From the NCBI GenBank assembly GCA_013115135.1, contig JABANP010000299.1, forward strand, positions 1 through 63,095: a stretch of 63,095 nucleotides of DNA, written 5' to 3'. The position numbers were made by a program, and so were the translations under genes. The notes beneath the pieces were generated by a model. The model saw only the letters and a list, made by a program, of their open reading frames with translations. It made no database searches and was not told the origin of the DNA. Position 1 is the first letter of the stretch. Each line of letters opens with the position of its first letter. This stretch comes from Perkinsus olseni (lineage: Eukaryota; Perkinsozoa; Perkinsida; Perkinsidae). Below, piece after piece: positions 1-10,655 of the stretch.

Positions 1-1207
1 CGTCGTCGACCACTTGTTGGAAGACATTAAACGGCTATTGTGGAGCTACTTCCCGCCGATCGTGCCGAGTATCATTAACGTCTCCACCACCACGTCCATT
101 CCGTGCGCGGTCCGGCCTTTCGAGTCTGACTGTGACCACCACATCTACTGCGTGTCACGGCGTGATCGGCGAACCGTCTTCCGTTGGTCTACCCTCCATA
201 GCCTACCGCCCCTGCAGCCGGGTCAAGAACGGCCCTCCGACGAAGATATGACGGATGTGCTCTTTAGGCTGGACGCCGTTCCCGTGCTTGGCTGTGTCTA
301 TGGTAGCCAGCTGTTCTACACAGTCCGCGGGGACCCCAAGAAGCTCAGACGAAGACCCGTACAGAGAGGAATCGCTGCACCGACTGTCGTGGACCTCCCC
401 GGGCCGGCGACCCAGCTGCAAGTGGCGAGTGGCGCTCTCTTCTTCGTAGCGGAGCGAAGCTATAAACTTTATATGATCGATAAGCCCTCCGCTCGAGCAC
501 GACAAGTTGCTACTCTCACTAAGGCTGACGCCGACGACTCAGATGGTATCGACGACATCGGCGATGAGGACGACTTCGGCGAAGAGACAGATTCCTACAC
601 TCCCGAGCCGATCTTTCAGAACGCCAAAATTGAGAACGGGAAGGTGACGGAAATACTTTACATCCAAGGGGACACGATGGGCAGACTTTGTTATTGGAGA
701 GACGGCCAAGCAAGTGTGTTCTCTCCCGGTGTTCGTGCCCGTATGTGCCGACTGGTGCCGCACACCAAGGCCGGCATCTGCTGTGGCTTCTTTGGATCCT
801 CATGGGATATGTCCTTCTACGTCTATGACATAGTAGACCACCGCGTCGTCGCCTCCTCAGAGATGGGCATCGATCTCGCCGACGAGGAGCTCATTTCTCT
901 CAGTATAGACAACAACTGGGTGGTGACTACTGTAACGAGTAGCCGTCGCTCGCCAAACCACCACAACCCGTACCAGCATCACGCTGGAAAGCTGAGGTTA
1001 ATCGAATTAGATTACGAAGACGGAACTTACAGTGACGACGACGCACCTTTGCGTTTTCACTTTGCGGGCAAGGATTCGGAAGATGATGATGACGATTCAG
1101 AATCTCCCCGATCTACGACCTCGTCTGCGATGAATTACTATCTGAGTGATCAGTATCGTTGGGGACCTAATTACGATAGTTTCTATCCTCAGTGGGCCCT
1201 TTATTGA
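1..1207 (+). CDS. Uncharacterised acidic protein, 5'-truncated by the window edge (tandem paralogue A)
   Basis: The frame is open from the first base, so the true start lies outside the window; about 400 residues are visible. I do not recognise the family. The N-terminal part (D-I-K-R-L-L-W-S-Y-F) matches in position and pattern D-V-K-T-I-I-W-S-F in the next gene, and both proteins continue with alternating hydrophobic strands and short polar turns that could form a beta-propeller (inference only). Acidic runs occur near residues 170-190 (DDSDGIDDIGDEDDFG) and 345-365. There is no signal peptide, membrane segment or catalytic motif. It ends in a TGA at 1205-1207, about 630 bases before the start of the paralogue on the same strand. 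Coding status rests on ORF length and on the paralogue. Confidence 0.7.
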   Translation, partial: VVDHLLEDIKRLLWSYFPPIVPSIINVSTTTSIPCAVRPFESDCDHHIYCVSRRDRRTVFRWSTLHSLPPLQPGQERPSDEDMTDVLFRLDAVPVLGCVYGSQLFYTVRGDPKKLRRRPVQRGIAAPTVVDLPGPATQLQVASGALFFVAERSYKLYMIDKPSARARQVATLTKADADDSDGIDDIGDEDDFGEETDSYTPEPIFQNAKIENGKVTEILYIQGDTMGRLCYWRDGQASVFSPGVRARMCRLVPHTKAGICCGFFGSSWDMSFYVYDIVDHRVVASSEMGIDLADEELISLSIDNNWVVTTVTSSRRSPNHHNPYQHHAGKLRLIELDYEDGTYSDDDAPLRFHFAGKDSEDDDDDSESPRSTTSSAMNYYLSDQYRWGPNYDSFYPQWALY

Positions 1208-1838
1208 CCATTGTGCCGGCCTAAGACTCGATTGTCTGCTCTCACTCTACAGTCAGTTTTTATTCGTCTCCTGTCGTTTTGAGTTTTTGGTGAGCATCGA
1301 GAATTCTGTAGAATTTAGGATGGAATATCGAGGATGATAACAACTGCGAGTCTCATGATGAGAATCGCATCGCCTCAGCCAGGGAGTGCCATCCTCGTTC
1401 CTCTTCTGCTATGAATTTCTTTCAGGACTAGTGAGCCAGCAATGGACTATATGCGAACTGAGTCAGTTCAACTCACTGCGTGCCTGGCATTCGGACAACC
1501 GTCAAGGGACTAAAAGTTGCTTCATCTCGACTCAATTACTCGACATGGCGACAAGTCGTTGAAACCCACTGCTACCGATGTCACCCAGTATGATTCTGAG
1601 ATGAAAATTCCATCGACTACCCAACACATCCATTCTTACCTCGCCCACAGCCGTTGCATCTCCGGTCTCGTCTCGTATGCAGCGTGTTGCGCTAGTTGGA
1701 GCCTTGGAGGTGGTCAGGCGATAGGAGTAGAGGGATGGGGTGGCCGTCATAGATGTCACTTGATTCGTCATCGTCCCTCCCTCGAGCAGGCCATCCTAGG
1801 AACTCGCTGCATCAGGCGCCTTAACCCTTCCAAGAGCG
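1208..1838. other. Intergenic spacer between the two tandem paralogues
   Basis: No supportable gene. An open frame at 1517-1876 runs into the start of the next gene without recognisable content and is taken as chance. Promoter and 5' UTR of the downstream paralogue must lie here, but no motif can be named. Confidence 0.5.
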
Positions 1839-2900
1839 ATGGCATCGTCCTCGTCTGTCCCGGCTGCTCCCTGTGAGAAACGCATCTTACAACTCGAGCG
1901 CCTGTCGTCTGGTGGTGAAGTTTGTGACGATGTCAAGACAATCATCTGGTCATTCATCCGCTTTCGTTATCCGCGGAGTGCTACCCCGCCTAGGGAGAGC
2001 ATCCCAGTGAGTTCAACCTTCCCTGACCCCCTACCTTTTATATTCAAGCTGCCTGATCATAGTTCGGTCGGAGTAGTCGCTTCCCCTGGTCGAGCATCGG
2101 GGGTTCATACGGTCGAAAAAGTGCCGCTTGCTCAGTCATCATCGACATCAGCCTATGAAGTCTCTCATACCCCATTGATGGTGTGTTTTCACCAGGCTGA
2201 TGTTTACTACGTCTCTATGTTCGGAAATCGACTTTACCGTGCATCAGCGAGAAGCAAATCTCCTGATCTGATTCGACTCCCTCCCAACTGCCGAAAGATT
2301 GCCGGCCTTTGGTCACTCGGTAGCCATCTACTGCTTCTGTCGGCCGACGACCATCACATGTACACTGCTGACGGCAACGGTTGGCGATTCTCATCTGACT
2401 TGGCATGGACCGATAACATCGTTGCTGATGTGGCATTGAGCCATGACAGTGTTGAGCAGCTTCAGCTTCTTCAGTACCCGAAGCCAGGTCGAATCGAATG
2501 CGTCTATCGTCTTGTGCGGCACAATCGTAGGGCGGATGGTGCCGATGAGCTCATGTTCTCTCTGCCTTTGCGTGGAGCTGTACAAATGCGCCTTCTCCCC
2601 GAGGCTGTTGACGGTCTAGCGTGCGTATGTCAGCAGACTGATGGCTCTGGTAAGGTGTCATCAACTCCTTCCGCGCTGTTTACCATCCGAGTTGTCAACT
2701 TCCTCACTGGTGTATCACTCATAACGAGCGAGGGCTTCAGCAGCTTCGGGATTGTTTCTATGGTTGTGACGGATGCCTGGCACGTTGCTGCGATGGGAGA
2801 AGTCCTGACTGAATACTTGGATGATGATGATGACGAGCCACATCGTGTAGCCCTGAAGGGTATGCAATTCGAGATTCACAGTCTGACCTTACACGCGTGA
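1839..2900 (+). CDS. Uncharacterised protein, tandem paralogue B (353 aa)
   Basis: A single-exon frame of 353 codons from an ATG to a TGA at 2898-2900. It resembles the preceding gene in overall plan: an N-terminal helix-like stretch (residues ~28-45, with D-V-K-T-I-I-W-S-F), then repeated hydrophobic strands such as V-Y-Y-V-S-M-F and L-L-L-L-S-A-D-D, and a late acidic patch (L-D-D-D-D-D-E near residue 327). The helix-then-strands order would suit an F-box-like adaptor with a propeller, but no diagnostic motif is present and I assign no function. The tandem arrangement suggests local duplication followed by strong divergence. Confidence 0.65.
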   Translation: MASSSSVPAAPCEKRILQLERLSSGGEVCDDVKTIIWSFIRFRYPRSATPPRESIPVSSTFPDPLPFIFKLPDHSSVGVVASPGRASGVHTVEKVPLAQSSSTSAYEVSHTPLMVCFHQADVYYVSMFGNRLYRASARSKSPDLIRLPPNCRKIAGLWSLGSHLLLLSADDHHMYTADGNGWRFSSDLAWTDNIVADVALSHDSVEQLQLLQYPKPGRIECVYRLVRHNRRADGADELMFSLPLRGAVQMRLLPEAVDGLACVCQQTDGSGKVSSTPSALFTIRVVNFLTGVSLITSEGFSSFGIVSMVVTDAWHVAAMGEVLTEYLDDDDDEPHRVALKGMQFEIHSLTLHA

Positions 2901-4229
2901 TTCATGGTTTATGCATTTGATAAGTCATATCGTATCGAGTTTCTTCGGAGTTCTAATCCCAACACTATAGTGCAGAGGGAAAGATACTAAGTCCCGCCCA
3001 GGGACAATCTGCGGCACTCTCCGGCATGCACTATTACCTAGTATAGCGTGTTCACTGGAGACAGCATGTTCAAGGTTGGCCCAGAGCAGCCTTTGCGGTC
3101 CTCCAGACCAGGTTCTAGTCCCACCTTGCCCACTACAAGCCTTCTCATAGTCTAAGACTCGTAGTACTACTCATGCTCAAACCTTAGTTAATTTCGCGTA
3201 CACATTCATAAATGAGGCATCAAAAACTCCCGCAGAAGGACCAAAAAGACTATCATCGCTGACCACCCGTCAAGCAGCAACGTTCATTCTACGCACTTCG
3301 GCGGCGTAGACTATGCCGCGTTACGCGGCCCGCGTAGTATCTCCTCCCCGTTGTGTTCTATGGGTTGCATAGTACAACTTGTACAGTACAAGTTGTACTG
3401 TGCAAGCCGCAGGCCTCCACGTCAGTTACAATTGAAATCGTGATAAGGTGTACTTGGTCGAATAGATATGTTCTTTGTTTGGGCTGCCCGTGTCCAGAGT
3501 TCAATTTTTGGTACAGCGACTATGCGGGGATTTTCAGTCGGGCGCACGCTAAACTTATTTAGGTCCTACGACTTGAGGTTTTTGAGCTCCTAACTTTTAG
3601 GAGCGCCTTGAGGAGCTCCTAAGTCATGTGATACCCACTGAAGCTCCTAACTGCCCCTTAAGGGACCTTAAGGACCTGGACCTAAATATTAGGTCCTAAG
3701 TTTCTTGCATTCCCTAAGTTATAGGCCCAAGGAACCGAAAACCTTCAGGATTTTTCGGGTTCTTAAGCGTTGTTATACGGTATCACTGATACCGACTTTC
3801 CTACACTTTGAGGTCCTCTAGTAAAACCTTAGGGTCTCAGGTCGTAGGTTCTAAGGTTAGGTCCTTACGTTTTAAGGTTTAGGTTCCAGCCCTATGATAC
3901 CCACTAAGCCAATCCCCTGAGGTTTTACCCAGTTCCCTTAAGAGCTTCCTCAAGGAAATGCACTTGAGATCCCTAAGTGATAGGCCCATTGGGCCTAGAT
4001 CACAATACATTGCGTGGCGAGCGGCAGCCGACACGTGTCGGACACGAAAACAGGATTTAAGCGATGATGTGTCACATCAGATGTGATCTATAGCTTACTA
4101 AGCCAAGCTTGGTGCGCACTGTAACTCAGTACAGTGTGGCTATTTGAGACGGGGCTCAAAGAAAGATAGAAAATGGACTAGATGGGAGCTAAGCAATAAT
4201 GTGTTTCACAGCCTACTGAGCTAAGCTGA
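2901..4229. other. Non-coding repeat-rich region
   Basis: No gene. 3090-3140 holds a tRNA-like B-box (GGTTCTAGTCCC). 3371-3399 is a perfect palindrome (listed separately). About 3560-3990 is built from short self-complementary words related to AGGTCCTAAG and CCTTAAGG in both orientations, giving strong local fold-back potential. The same style of sequence, with different words, recurs inside the element at 57298-58298. Confidence 0.5.
3371..3399. repeat. Perfect 29-bp palindrome
   Basis: Two 14-base arms (AGTACAACTTGTAC and its reverse complement) separated by one A. It would form a cruciform or RNA hairpin. No coding sequence spans it. Confidence 0.85.
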
Positions 4230-4380
4230 GCTTAGTGTAGCACGTATACTCATGCACGCGAGTGCAAGGCGCAGAATAAGGTAAGCCGATTATCTGATAC
4301 TAATGGTACGTAGTAGCGGCAAACTAATAGCTGAGTGGTACTGAACCAGGCTGTAATTGTTACATAGCTAACACTATAGT
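4230..4380. repeat. Left direct repeat flanking the minisatellite
   Basis: Shares ordered words with 4806-4996: ACTCATGCACGCGA, ATCTGATACTAATG, CTGAACCAGGCTGTA and a final ACTATAGT-like core. The two blocks look like old copies of one unit between which the 25-bp array expanded. Confidence 0.6.
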
Positions 4381-4804
4381 CGCCACTATGTAGTCACTAT
4401 AGTGTCGTCACTATGTTGTCTTTATAGTGTCGTCACTATGTTGTCACTATAGTGTCGTCACTATGTTGTCACTATAGTGTCGTCACTATGTTGTCTTTAT
4501 AGTGTCGTCACTATGTTGTCACTATAGTGTCGTCACTATGTTGTCACTATAGTGTCGTCACTATGTTGTCACTATAGTGTCGTCACTATGTTGTCACTAT
4601 AGTGTCGTCACTATGTTGTCACTATAGTGTCGTCACTATGTTGTCACTATAGTGTCGTCACTATGTTGTCACTATAGTGTCGTCACTATGTTGTCACTAT
4701 AGTGTCGTCACTATGTTGTCACTATAGTGTCGTCACTATGTTGTCACTATAGTGTCGTCACTATGTTGTCACTATAGTGTCGTCACTATGTTGTCACTAT
4801 AGTG
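4381..4804. repeat. 25-bp minisatellite, 17 units
   Basis: Tandem array of 25-base units (CGTCACTATG-TTGTCACTAT-AGTGT), 17 copies by counting from 4381 to 4804. Units are nearly identical; the first unit and two units carrying TTTAT in place of CACTAT differ. Each unit contains the self-complementary core ACTATAGT and near-inverted CACTAT/ATAGTG words, so single strands can fold repeatedly. A single related unit appears at about 4972-4997. Confidence 0.9.
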
Positions 4805-4805
4805 C

Positions 4806-4996
4806 AGGTGTAGCCCGATACTCATGCACGCGAATCAAAGCGCAGAACGAAGTCAGCCGAGTATCTGATACTAATGATCTGCAGTAGCAGTGAAGGTAAG
4901 TGCAGCGATGATAGTCTAACAGCCAAGCATCACTGAACCAGGCTGTAGCTGATACATAGCGTTCACTTTTGCCGGCACTATGTTGTCACTGTAGTG
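4806..4996. repeat. Right direct repeat flanking the minisatellite
   Basis: Diverged copy of 4230-4380 with the same word order, ending in a lone minisatellite-like unit. From here to 5508 I see no supportable gene; a minus-strand open frame at 4978-5547 is treated as chance overlap with the repeat and the next gene. Confidence 0.6.
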
Positions 4997-5508
4997 TACG
5001 TTTGTCTGACGCCGTGTACGCGGACGCGAATCAAAGAGATTAGTTCCAGTCCACTAGTTCCAGGCGCGGAGTGGTCGTTTCCGATGAAGCCAGAAGGAGA
5101 TCTTATCATAACCATCCGTCCATTCAGTGGAATAGTGTGTGGTGAAAGCTCCACTGAATGATGCTGTGATGGTTGGCGCGTCCACGGCATAGCTCTCCAA
5201 TCTCGCTTGCGCCACACTCCTGGACCGCTGAAGCGCCCAGCTATAGTGAACTCCGTCGGTTGCAGTTCTCTGATCTTGCTCCGGCGACATTTTCCCGGGC
5301 GCCAGACCATAGCGTAGCGAGGGGTTCGTGAGTTGGTATGTGCTTGACGATCAGCGTCTGCGACCATAACAGCGCTACTGGCAGCGATAAGATCAGCGAA
5401 TTGATCCGATATCGCTGAGCAGCGCTGGAGATCGCGTCGCCTTGGTGGAAACCTTCGCTCTGACTTAGTGGGGACTGTTTTTTGTGCAGTGGCGCTCTCA
5501 TACATGAA

Positions 5509-6999
5509 ATGGCAGCAGGCCCGGCCGGCAGCATAGTCTCCATGCATGATGTGCTCCTCGAGGAAGGGACTCTCGCATACCCTGGACTGCGAGGGACCTC
5601 ACTGTCCAATATTGCATGGCATATCACCTTCCTTCATGACTGTGGGATCCAACCAGATGCCCTGGAGAGTTCTTTCCCAGTGTCCCGCCTCGATATTTTC
5701 CTCAGTCATAGTTGGTCAGCCAGTGGACTTTGGAAGCAAGTGGCCTTGATAATGTCATTTTATCTACCATTCGCCTTCAAGTGGATGGTGTGGTCGACCC
5801 TCCCGTTGGCGGGCCTCGTTTACTGGGCCAGTAACTCGGTGAACCTCGGGTTCCTCCTGATTGTTATCCTTGGTTTTGGAGCATTCCTAAGCGGGCTGTT
5901 TGCTTCTCGCTTCTTCAAGCACAGCCGTACCACGGTGTTCCTCGACAAGTGTTGCATCTCACAAGTAGATCCTGTTGAGAGGATGCATGGTATATCCAGA
6001 CTATCGGAGTATCTCCGCATTTCAGGCAAATTTGTTATCCTCTGGTCACCGGACTACTTCAAGCGTCTGTGGTGTGTATATGAATTGGCTTGTTTCCTGC
6101 AAACGCACGATGAGCGAGATGTGATCGTGATCCATCCTGGTCATGTGAAATGCTGTACTGAAATGATACTTCTGGGATTTCTCTGTCTCGTCATTTCAAA
6201 CACATCAGAGTTATATTCACAGAGCTGTGGCACTTGCCTCGCCACCCGCTGTACCCTTGTATGGATTGTGACGTTTCTGTTCGTCGGTCAGAGGACCCTA
6301 TCTTCTGTATCGGAGATTGACAGATTCTATGAAAGGCTAAGAGTATTTAAGATGAGCGTGGCGAAGTGCTCTGACTTGGGAGATGAGCTCTATCTTAAAG
6401 CACTCATTAGAGAGGCTTACGGCTCATTGGAGCACTTCGAGGAGATTGTTAGAGGCATCTGGATGGGTGCCGAAGTCAGCAGCCGTGGCCCGTACTGGTT
6501 ATTCTCTAGAACAAGCCTGATGATGCTTTGCGCTCCGTATATCCCGTATGTCGTTGGAGGAGCTATCTTGACGGTCGCTTACATTCTCGATGGGAGCTTG
6601 TTGCTCGTAACGGACTTAGTTCCGTCAGGTCCTACGGACTCTCCGCCCGCCACACTGTGGTCTTTCGTGAACATTTGTCTCCCTGAGGTGAACCAACTGA
6701 TCTTGCTGGTGTGTCATGCTCCGTTTTCGTTGCTGCTGGGATATCGTTTGGCGTTAAGGTATACGCAGTTCTCCGGCTGTTGTCGGAGCGTGGTCATCCT
6801 AATCTGCTACTCTATGTACTCCTGTGTGAGCATGGTGCTGATCGTCATCAATGAGCTCGACTATACGCCGTTTGAAGGAATACTCGTCGATCGAGTATAC
6901 AGAGTTCCGGTTCGCGCGAGCGGCATCGTCCTGTCAATTGTCATTATTTCCTTCATCCGACGTGCCTATGGCTATGACATTTCGGCACATATTCCGTGA
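5509..6999 (+). CDS. Membrane protein with TIR-like core, copy 1 (496 aa)
   Basis: First of three dispersed paralogues (others at 19056 and 41664). Residues ~59-68 give a TIR-like first strand and loop (S-R-L-D-I-F-L-S-H-S-W). Residues ~78-136 are two hydrophobic segments that look like a transmembrane hairpin. The fold then resumes with T-T-V-F-L-D-K-C-C-I-S-Q (141-152), K-F-V-I-L-W-S-P-D-Y (174-183) and L-W-C-V-Y-E-L (187-193). W-C-x-x-E-L is where TIR NADases carry the catalytic Glu (here E192). The C-terminal half has several more membrane segments. Known: TIR domains act in signalling or NAD+ cleavage; inferred: an internal-membrane or surface TIR-like protein. The start at 5509 is the ATG where similarity to the other copies begins; the frame is open upstream without an ATG. 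No introns. This is the most diverged copy. Confidence 0.8.
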   Translation: MAAGPAGSIVSMHDVLLEEGTLAYPGLRGTSLSNIAWHITFLHDCGIQPDALESSFPVSRLDIFLSHSWSASGLWKQVALIMSFYLPFAFKWMVWSTLPLAGLVYWASNSVNLGFLLIVILGFGAFLSGLFASRFFKHSRTTVFLDKCCISQVDPVERMHGISRLSEYLRISGKFVILWSPDYFKRLWCVYELACFLQTHDERDVIVIHPGHVKCCTEMILLGFLCLVISNTSELYSQSCGTCLATRCTLVWIVTFLFVGQRTLSSVSEIDRFYERLRVFKMSVAKCSDLGDELYLKALIREAYGSLEHFEEIVRGIWMGAEVSSRGPYWLFSRTSLMMLCAPYIPYVVGGAILTVAYILDGSLLLVTDLVPSGPTDSPPATLWSFVNICLPEVNQLILLVCHAPFSLLLGYRLALRYTQFSGCCRSVVILICYSMYSCVSMVLIVINELDYTPFEGILVDRVYRVPVRASGIVLSIVIISFIRRAYGYDISAHIP

Positions 7000-8187
7000 G
7001 CATCGGTTGTACCTTTGAGACTGATCACATAAAGTGTACACACAATCACTTCAAAGTCGATTCGCTCTAGTGAGTAGAACTTTGAGTTGAGTGAGGAAGT
7101 TACGACCATCCATTCGGGGAATAGACGCTCGATCAATCCAATGCCGCCGGAGATGCTCACCAGCTGATTGAATGAGGAGCCGGGCTCGCTTTGGAGTCTC
7201 GTTACGAGACTCTCGTACAAAATATGACGCGGTGCGTGACTCGGACTGTCCGTGGTTGGACTCGCACCTGAAGTGCTGATTGAATTTGAGTAATCGGTTG
7301 CCGATACGGTGTAATACACCGATACAGCGTATCGGCCATCGTTCATAACATTGTTATGATAACAACCCCTAGCGTGGTTCGGCATATAAGCAAGGAGATT
7401 TCCCTGCTTAGCTTCTCAGCTAGTCAGTACGACTCAGCTAGCATAAGAATTCGGGTTACATCGCTCGGTTCTTTGGTCCTTCCATTGAAATGAACGCTTA
7501 GTCTGGAAGTTTCACGGAATTACGATATATGTTCCGGACCGGAACTTTCGAATAGCTCAGACAGATAGACACAACCAGCCCTCGTCTAGTACTCGGTCTG
7601 TCCCGACAACACGCCCCCTCCTCGAAAGAATACTACTAATATGGAGTAAATCGTAATGGAGGGAGGCTAATACGGGTGGATCTTGTTCGTGGAATTGGAG
7701 ACCTTGTAGGGCGGGATTTGCTCGATAAATTTTGAACAGTTCGAATTGAACTATAATGACAACTTTAAAGTTCGAACAGTAACTGTTTCAACCTGCTCGG
7801 TATCACTATACTCATATTGCCAACACGCGATCTCGATTGCTGCTCGTTGACGATGTGACTTCTGGCCAGTAGTATCGGGAAAACATCCGTCTGTTGTAAT
7901 AACAGTGTTATCCATTGGTGTACGCAAGAGGTGTATAGACAGTGAAATCAGAGATTCTATTTACACTCGAACTGACAAAGCCATCAACTAGGGTCGATCT
8001 AAGCTTAGGTTCCATAGTTTAGCAGCTGCACAACTACACATACTCGCTCCCAGAAGGGGCCGAACGAAGCTGTGAATTGTGAACCACTTTCTTCTTATCC
8101 TCCTCAAGTGAGAGGTCTTCAACACGAGAGGGAGACAACACCTTCAGAACGACAGAGCAGATACTACCATAGGGAGACTATCCAAGA
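7000..8187. other. Intergenic region, no supportable gene
   Basis: An open frame on the minus strand (6972-7385) overlaps the end of the preceding gene and has no recognisable content. The rest is AT-balanced single-copy-looking sequence without repeats I can name. Confidence 0.4.
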
Positions 8188-9440
8188 CTAGAACCGTTTT
8201 AGGAAAGCCGTATATTCTGTCCTATAGACAACAATATCACCTGGGGAATACTTTGACGATTCAAATTGGCTCGTCAAAGGACCATCCAATGGTGTTGAAG
8301 TGGACGAGCACGAGGGTCGGATCTTCTTCCATTGGAGAGAAATACGGCACGGTTTCTTGGAGGAGAAATCGATTAGCTGGGGATAGAACCCTGGCTTGTC
8401 GGCGAACCTGGTTGGATATCGGGCGTGCGCTAAGTTGGATTCGGGCACGAAACGCATGAATGGTGCGGAGGTAGGAATCCTTCGGAAGCTCCAGGCACGG
8501 CTTCGCAACGTCTTCCAGGAGGTCATGGTGCCCCTCGGGCCGAGGGGATCAGTGCCGAGGGCCTCGGCACTGATTTTTTTTTCCTCAAAAAATAATCCCT
8601 TGATGTTGGGGGACTAGAGATGAGATGACTGTGTGGTCAATACGCGAGTAGCTATCCCACTACAGTCACGCTCAACCTCTGGTCTGTATTGCCAAACTCA
8701 GGCCCCGGTTTTCGGGCCGCGGGTTTGAGGTTTTGGTCAATACCTCTCCCATCCCCAGCGTCTATGGGATTTCTGTAGTAGTGAATTGCCATAGAAAAAT
8801 TCCGCCGGAGTCAAGTCAAAACCAGAATGCGGTACCGAGTTATATACACAAGCCACTCTAGACAGCCACCCGACCGCCTGACTCTGTGACGGTGATAAAC
8901 GCTGCCCTCTAACTGTAAGCATGAGATAGATTGGTGTAGCTGGCGATGAACCCTCCTTACAGTATCATTACTCTGAGCCGTACTAGGTATAGGACCTGAA
9001 CCCTGGGCCCCTACTCTTACCGTAGGGGTACAACGTGAAGAAGAAAGGGTATCTTGAGAGCTTTGTCTGTAGAGTGAATCTACTACAATCTCCTCCAGGA
9101 AGTTCAAAGACCAAAATACCTCAAGAAAACATCTATAGTGGTCAATGCCGGTGGCAGCTCCCTGTCCGGGTGTGTTACGTCCAAACAAAGTCGCTGTGAA
9201 GGATGGCTCAATAATACAGATAGCGAGCCAGTTGGGAGGGCGAAAGGCTGATTCGATAGTTTTGATGGAGTAGTAGTCTTCTATCATAGAAGTTCTATGT
9301 ACGATAGGAATACATATAGGACATGGATTTACAAAATCTGCCACATCGGCATCTATCTCTGGCCAAAAAATAGTTAGATGCCAGTAAACTCCGTTGTCTT
9401 CTCCGACCCCGCATGAATATTATGGATGTGCAGATTCTTT
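8188..9440 (-). pseudogene. Decayed Ty3/Gypsy-type integrase fragment
   Basis: Read on the minus strand from about 9440 down, broken frames give in order: a zinc-binding region with H-I-H-N-I-H-A-G and K-T-T, then F-W-P-E-I-D-A-D-V-A-D-F-V followed by C-P-I-C (HHCC), and nearer 8740-8900 V-Y-N-S-V-P-H-S-G-F-D-L-T-P-A-E-F-F-Y-G, the familiar integrase stretch before the C-terminal domain. A further frame at 8188-8526 may be the C-terminal tail (G-D-I-V-V-Y). Stops and frame changes separate the parts, so it is dead. It is a different family from the intact element at 10344-16883. Confidence 0.65.
8531..8582. other. Two adjacent hairpins followed by a T tract
   Basis: CCCCTCGG-G-CCGAGGGG is followed three bases later by AGTGCCGAGG-G-CCTCGGCACT and then GA plus nine T. 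The layout resembles an RNA polymerase III-type or intrinsic-terminator-like end, but no RNA gene upstream is identified. Confidence 0.6.
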
Positions 9441-10343
9441 GATTTGGCCGGGATATGTACAGGAAGTCTGTGAGAATTTCTGATTAAGAAACTTCACGTC
9501 CAAAATGAGGCGGTACAAACGTTTTACACACAAGTTGTGTGACATAAGTTCAAAATGATAAGGATGGGCGGGGGCAGGAGGAGTTTGCCAACCAGTCACC
9601 ATCCCTTCACTGACTCTCAGCGAGCAACTTGCTTTTAGCCTCGAGCTTTTACTCGGGAAGTTTCAGGGTTCAGCGTTTCAGTTACGGTATCGCCACGAGA
9701 ACCTAGTCTCGTTGAAATTTGAAATTTCGAACTGACTGTCCTAACGCAATAGTAGTTGAATTGTATATGTGCCCGATGCACGACGATTCATTGGAGTTGC
9801 ACCGCGGAAACGCGGTTAAACCGCGTTAACTTACCAGATGACAGCGAATCGCGGTCCGCGATATGGTTAACATGGCGAGCTTAACTGGAATGACTTCATC
9901 ATCTTAACAAGTCGCCTACACTTCGCGTAATACCACCCGGGAATACCGCGTTTTCGCGAATCGCGATAAACATAAAACTGCTATTGCGGTGACCTGTGGT
10001 CAGTTACCACTGTGTTACTCATTATTGACCGATCGTCTTGTGCATGCGTGCATAACTCATTCCCCTCGAGAAAGGAAGCATAGAAGGAAAGGTAGATGAG
10101 CTTTACACTTCTTCCCGCCTGGCATTCACTATGAACAACAACGGAGAAGCAACAGGTCTCGTAACCAGACTCTGGTTTCGGCGATTACAACACCACAGTG
10201 GTGTCACCACTACATCATTTCGTTCAGTCGTACTCATAAACATGGGCATTAGCCTACGAAGCGGCTTGCTCCAGAACTTGCCCGAGCTCGGCGCGAAATT
10301 CCGGATTTCGGTGACGTTCAATTGATGCTGCCTGCCCTGACGG
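9441..10343. other. Intergenic region next to the LTR element
   Basis: No gene seen. A short match (TTGCCAACCAGTCACCATCC near 9582-9601; TTGCCAGCCAGTCACCATCC near 21831-21850) shows that an unidentified repeat is shared with the 21.8-kb region. Confidence 0.4.
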
Positions 10344-10582
10344 TGTTAGATCCAAACCCGCGTAGTAGGCGAACTCAATGCCCGTGAATTAGGGAATAAT
10401 AGTAATAATACCTAACTCCAACCTAATGGTTGGATTGTCCAGCATGCACCGTGACGGTTTCAAGTATCCAATGGCGAGCGAGTGATGCAAATAGAATGAT
10501 ATGAGTAACGCACGCAGAAGATACAACTGGACAATAGTGTGATAGGTTAATTAGTATATATTAATATCATCAGTATCTAACA
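10344..10582 (-). repeat. 3' LTR (239 bp)
   Basis: Reads TGTTAGAT...ATCTAACA on the plus strand and looks identical to the copy at 16645-16883. The outer flank is ...CTGACGG. Confidence 0.93.
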
Positions 10583-10594
10583 CGCCCCCCTCTC
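10583..10594 (-). other. Polypurine tract
   Basis: On the minus strand GAGAGGGGGGCG lies immediately before the 3' LTR, the expected position and composition of a plus-strand primer. Confidence 0.75.
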
Positions 10595-10655
10595 GATGCG
10601 AAGCATCGCAGAGACAAGCAACCTTCTCCATGACGACTGGCCACTGAAAGAAACA

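Noticed and set aside
4381..4804. CRISPR-like regular array
   Set aside because: Units are directly adjacent with no unique spacers, and the genome is eukaryotic; it is a minisatellite. The same applies to 29130-29322 and 44531-44680.
4978..5547. Minus-strand frame of 189 codons
   Set aside because: Overlaps the repeat block and the 5' end of the TIR-like gene; no recognisable motif.
6972..7385. Minus-strand frame of 137 codons after TIR-like copy 1
   Set aside because: No motif, overlaps the end of a real gene, no counterpart near the other copies.
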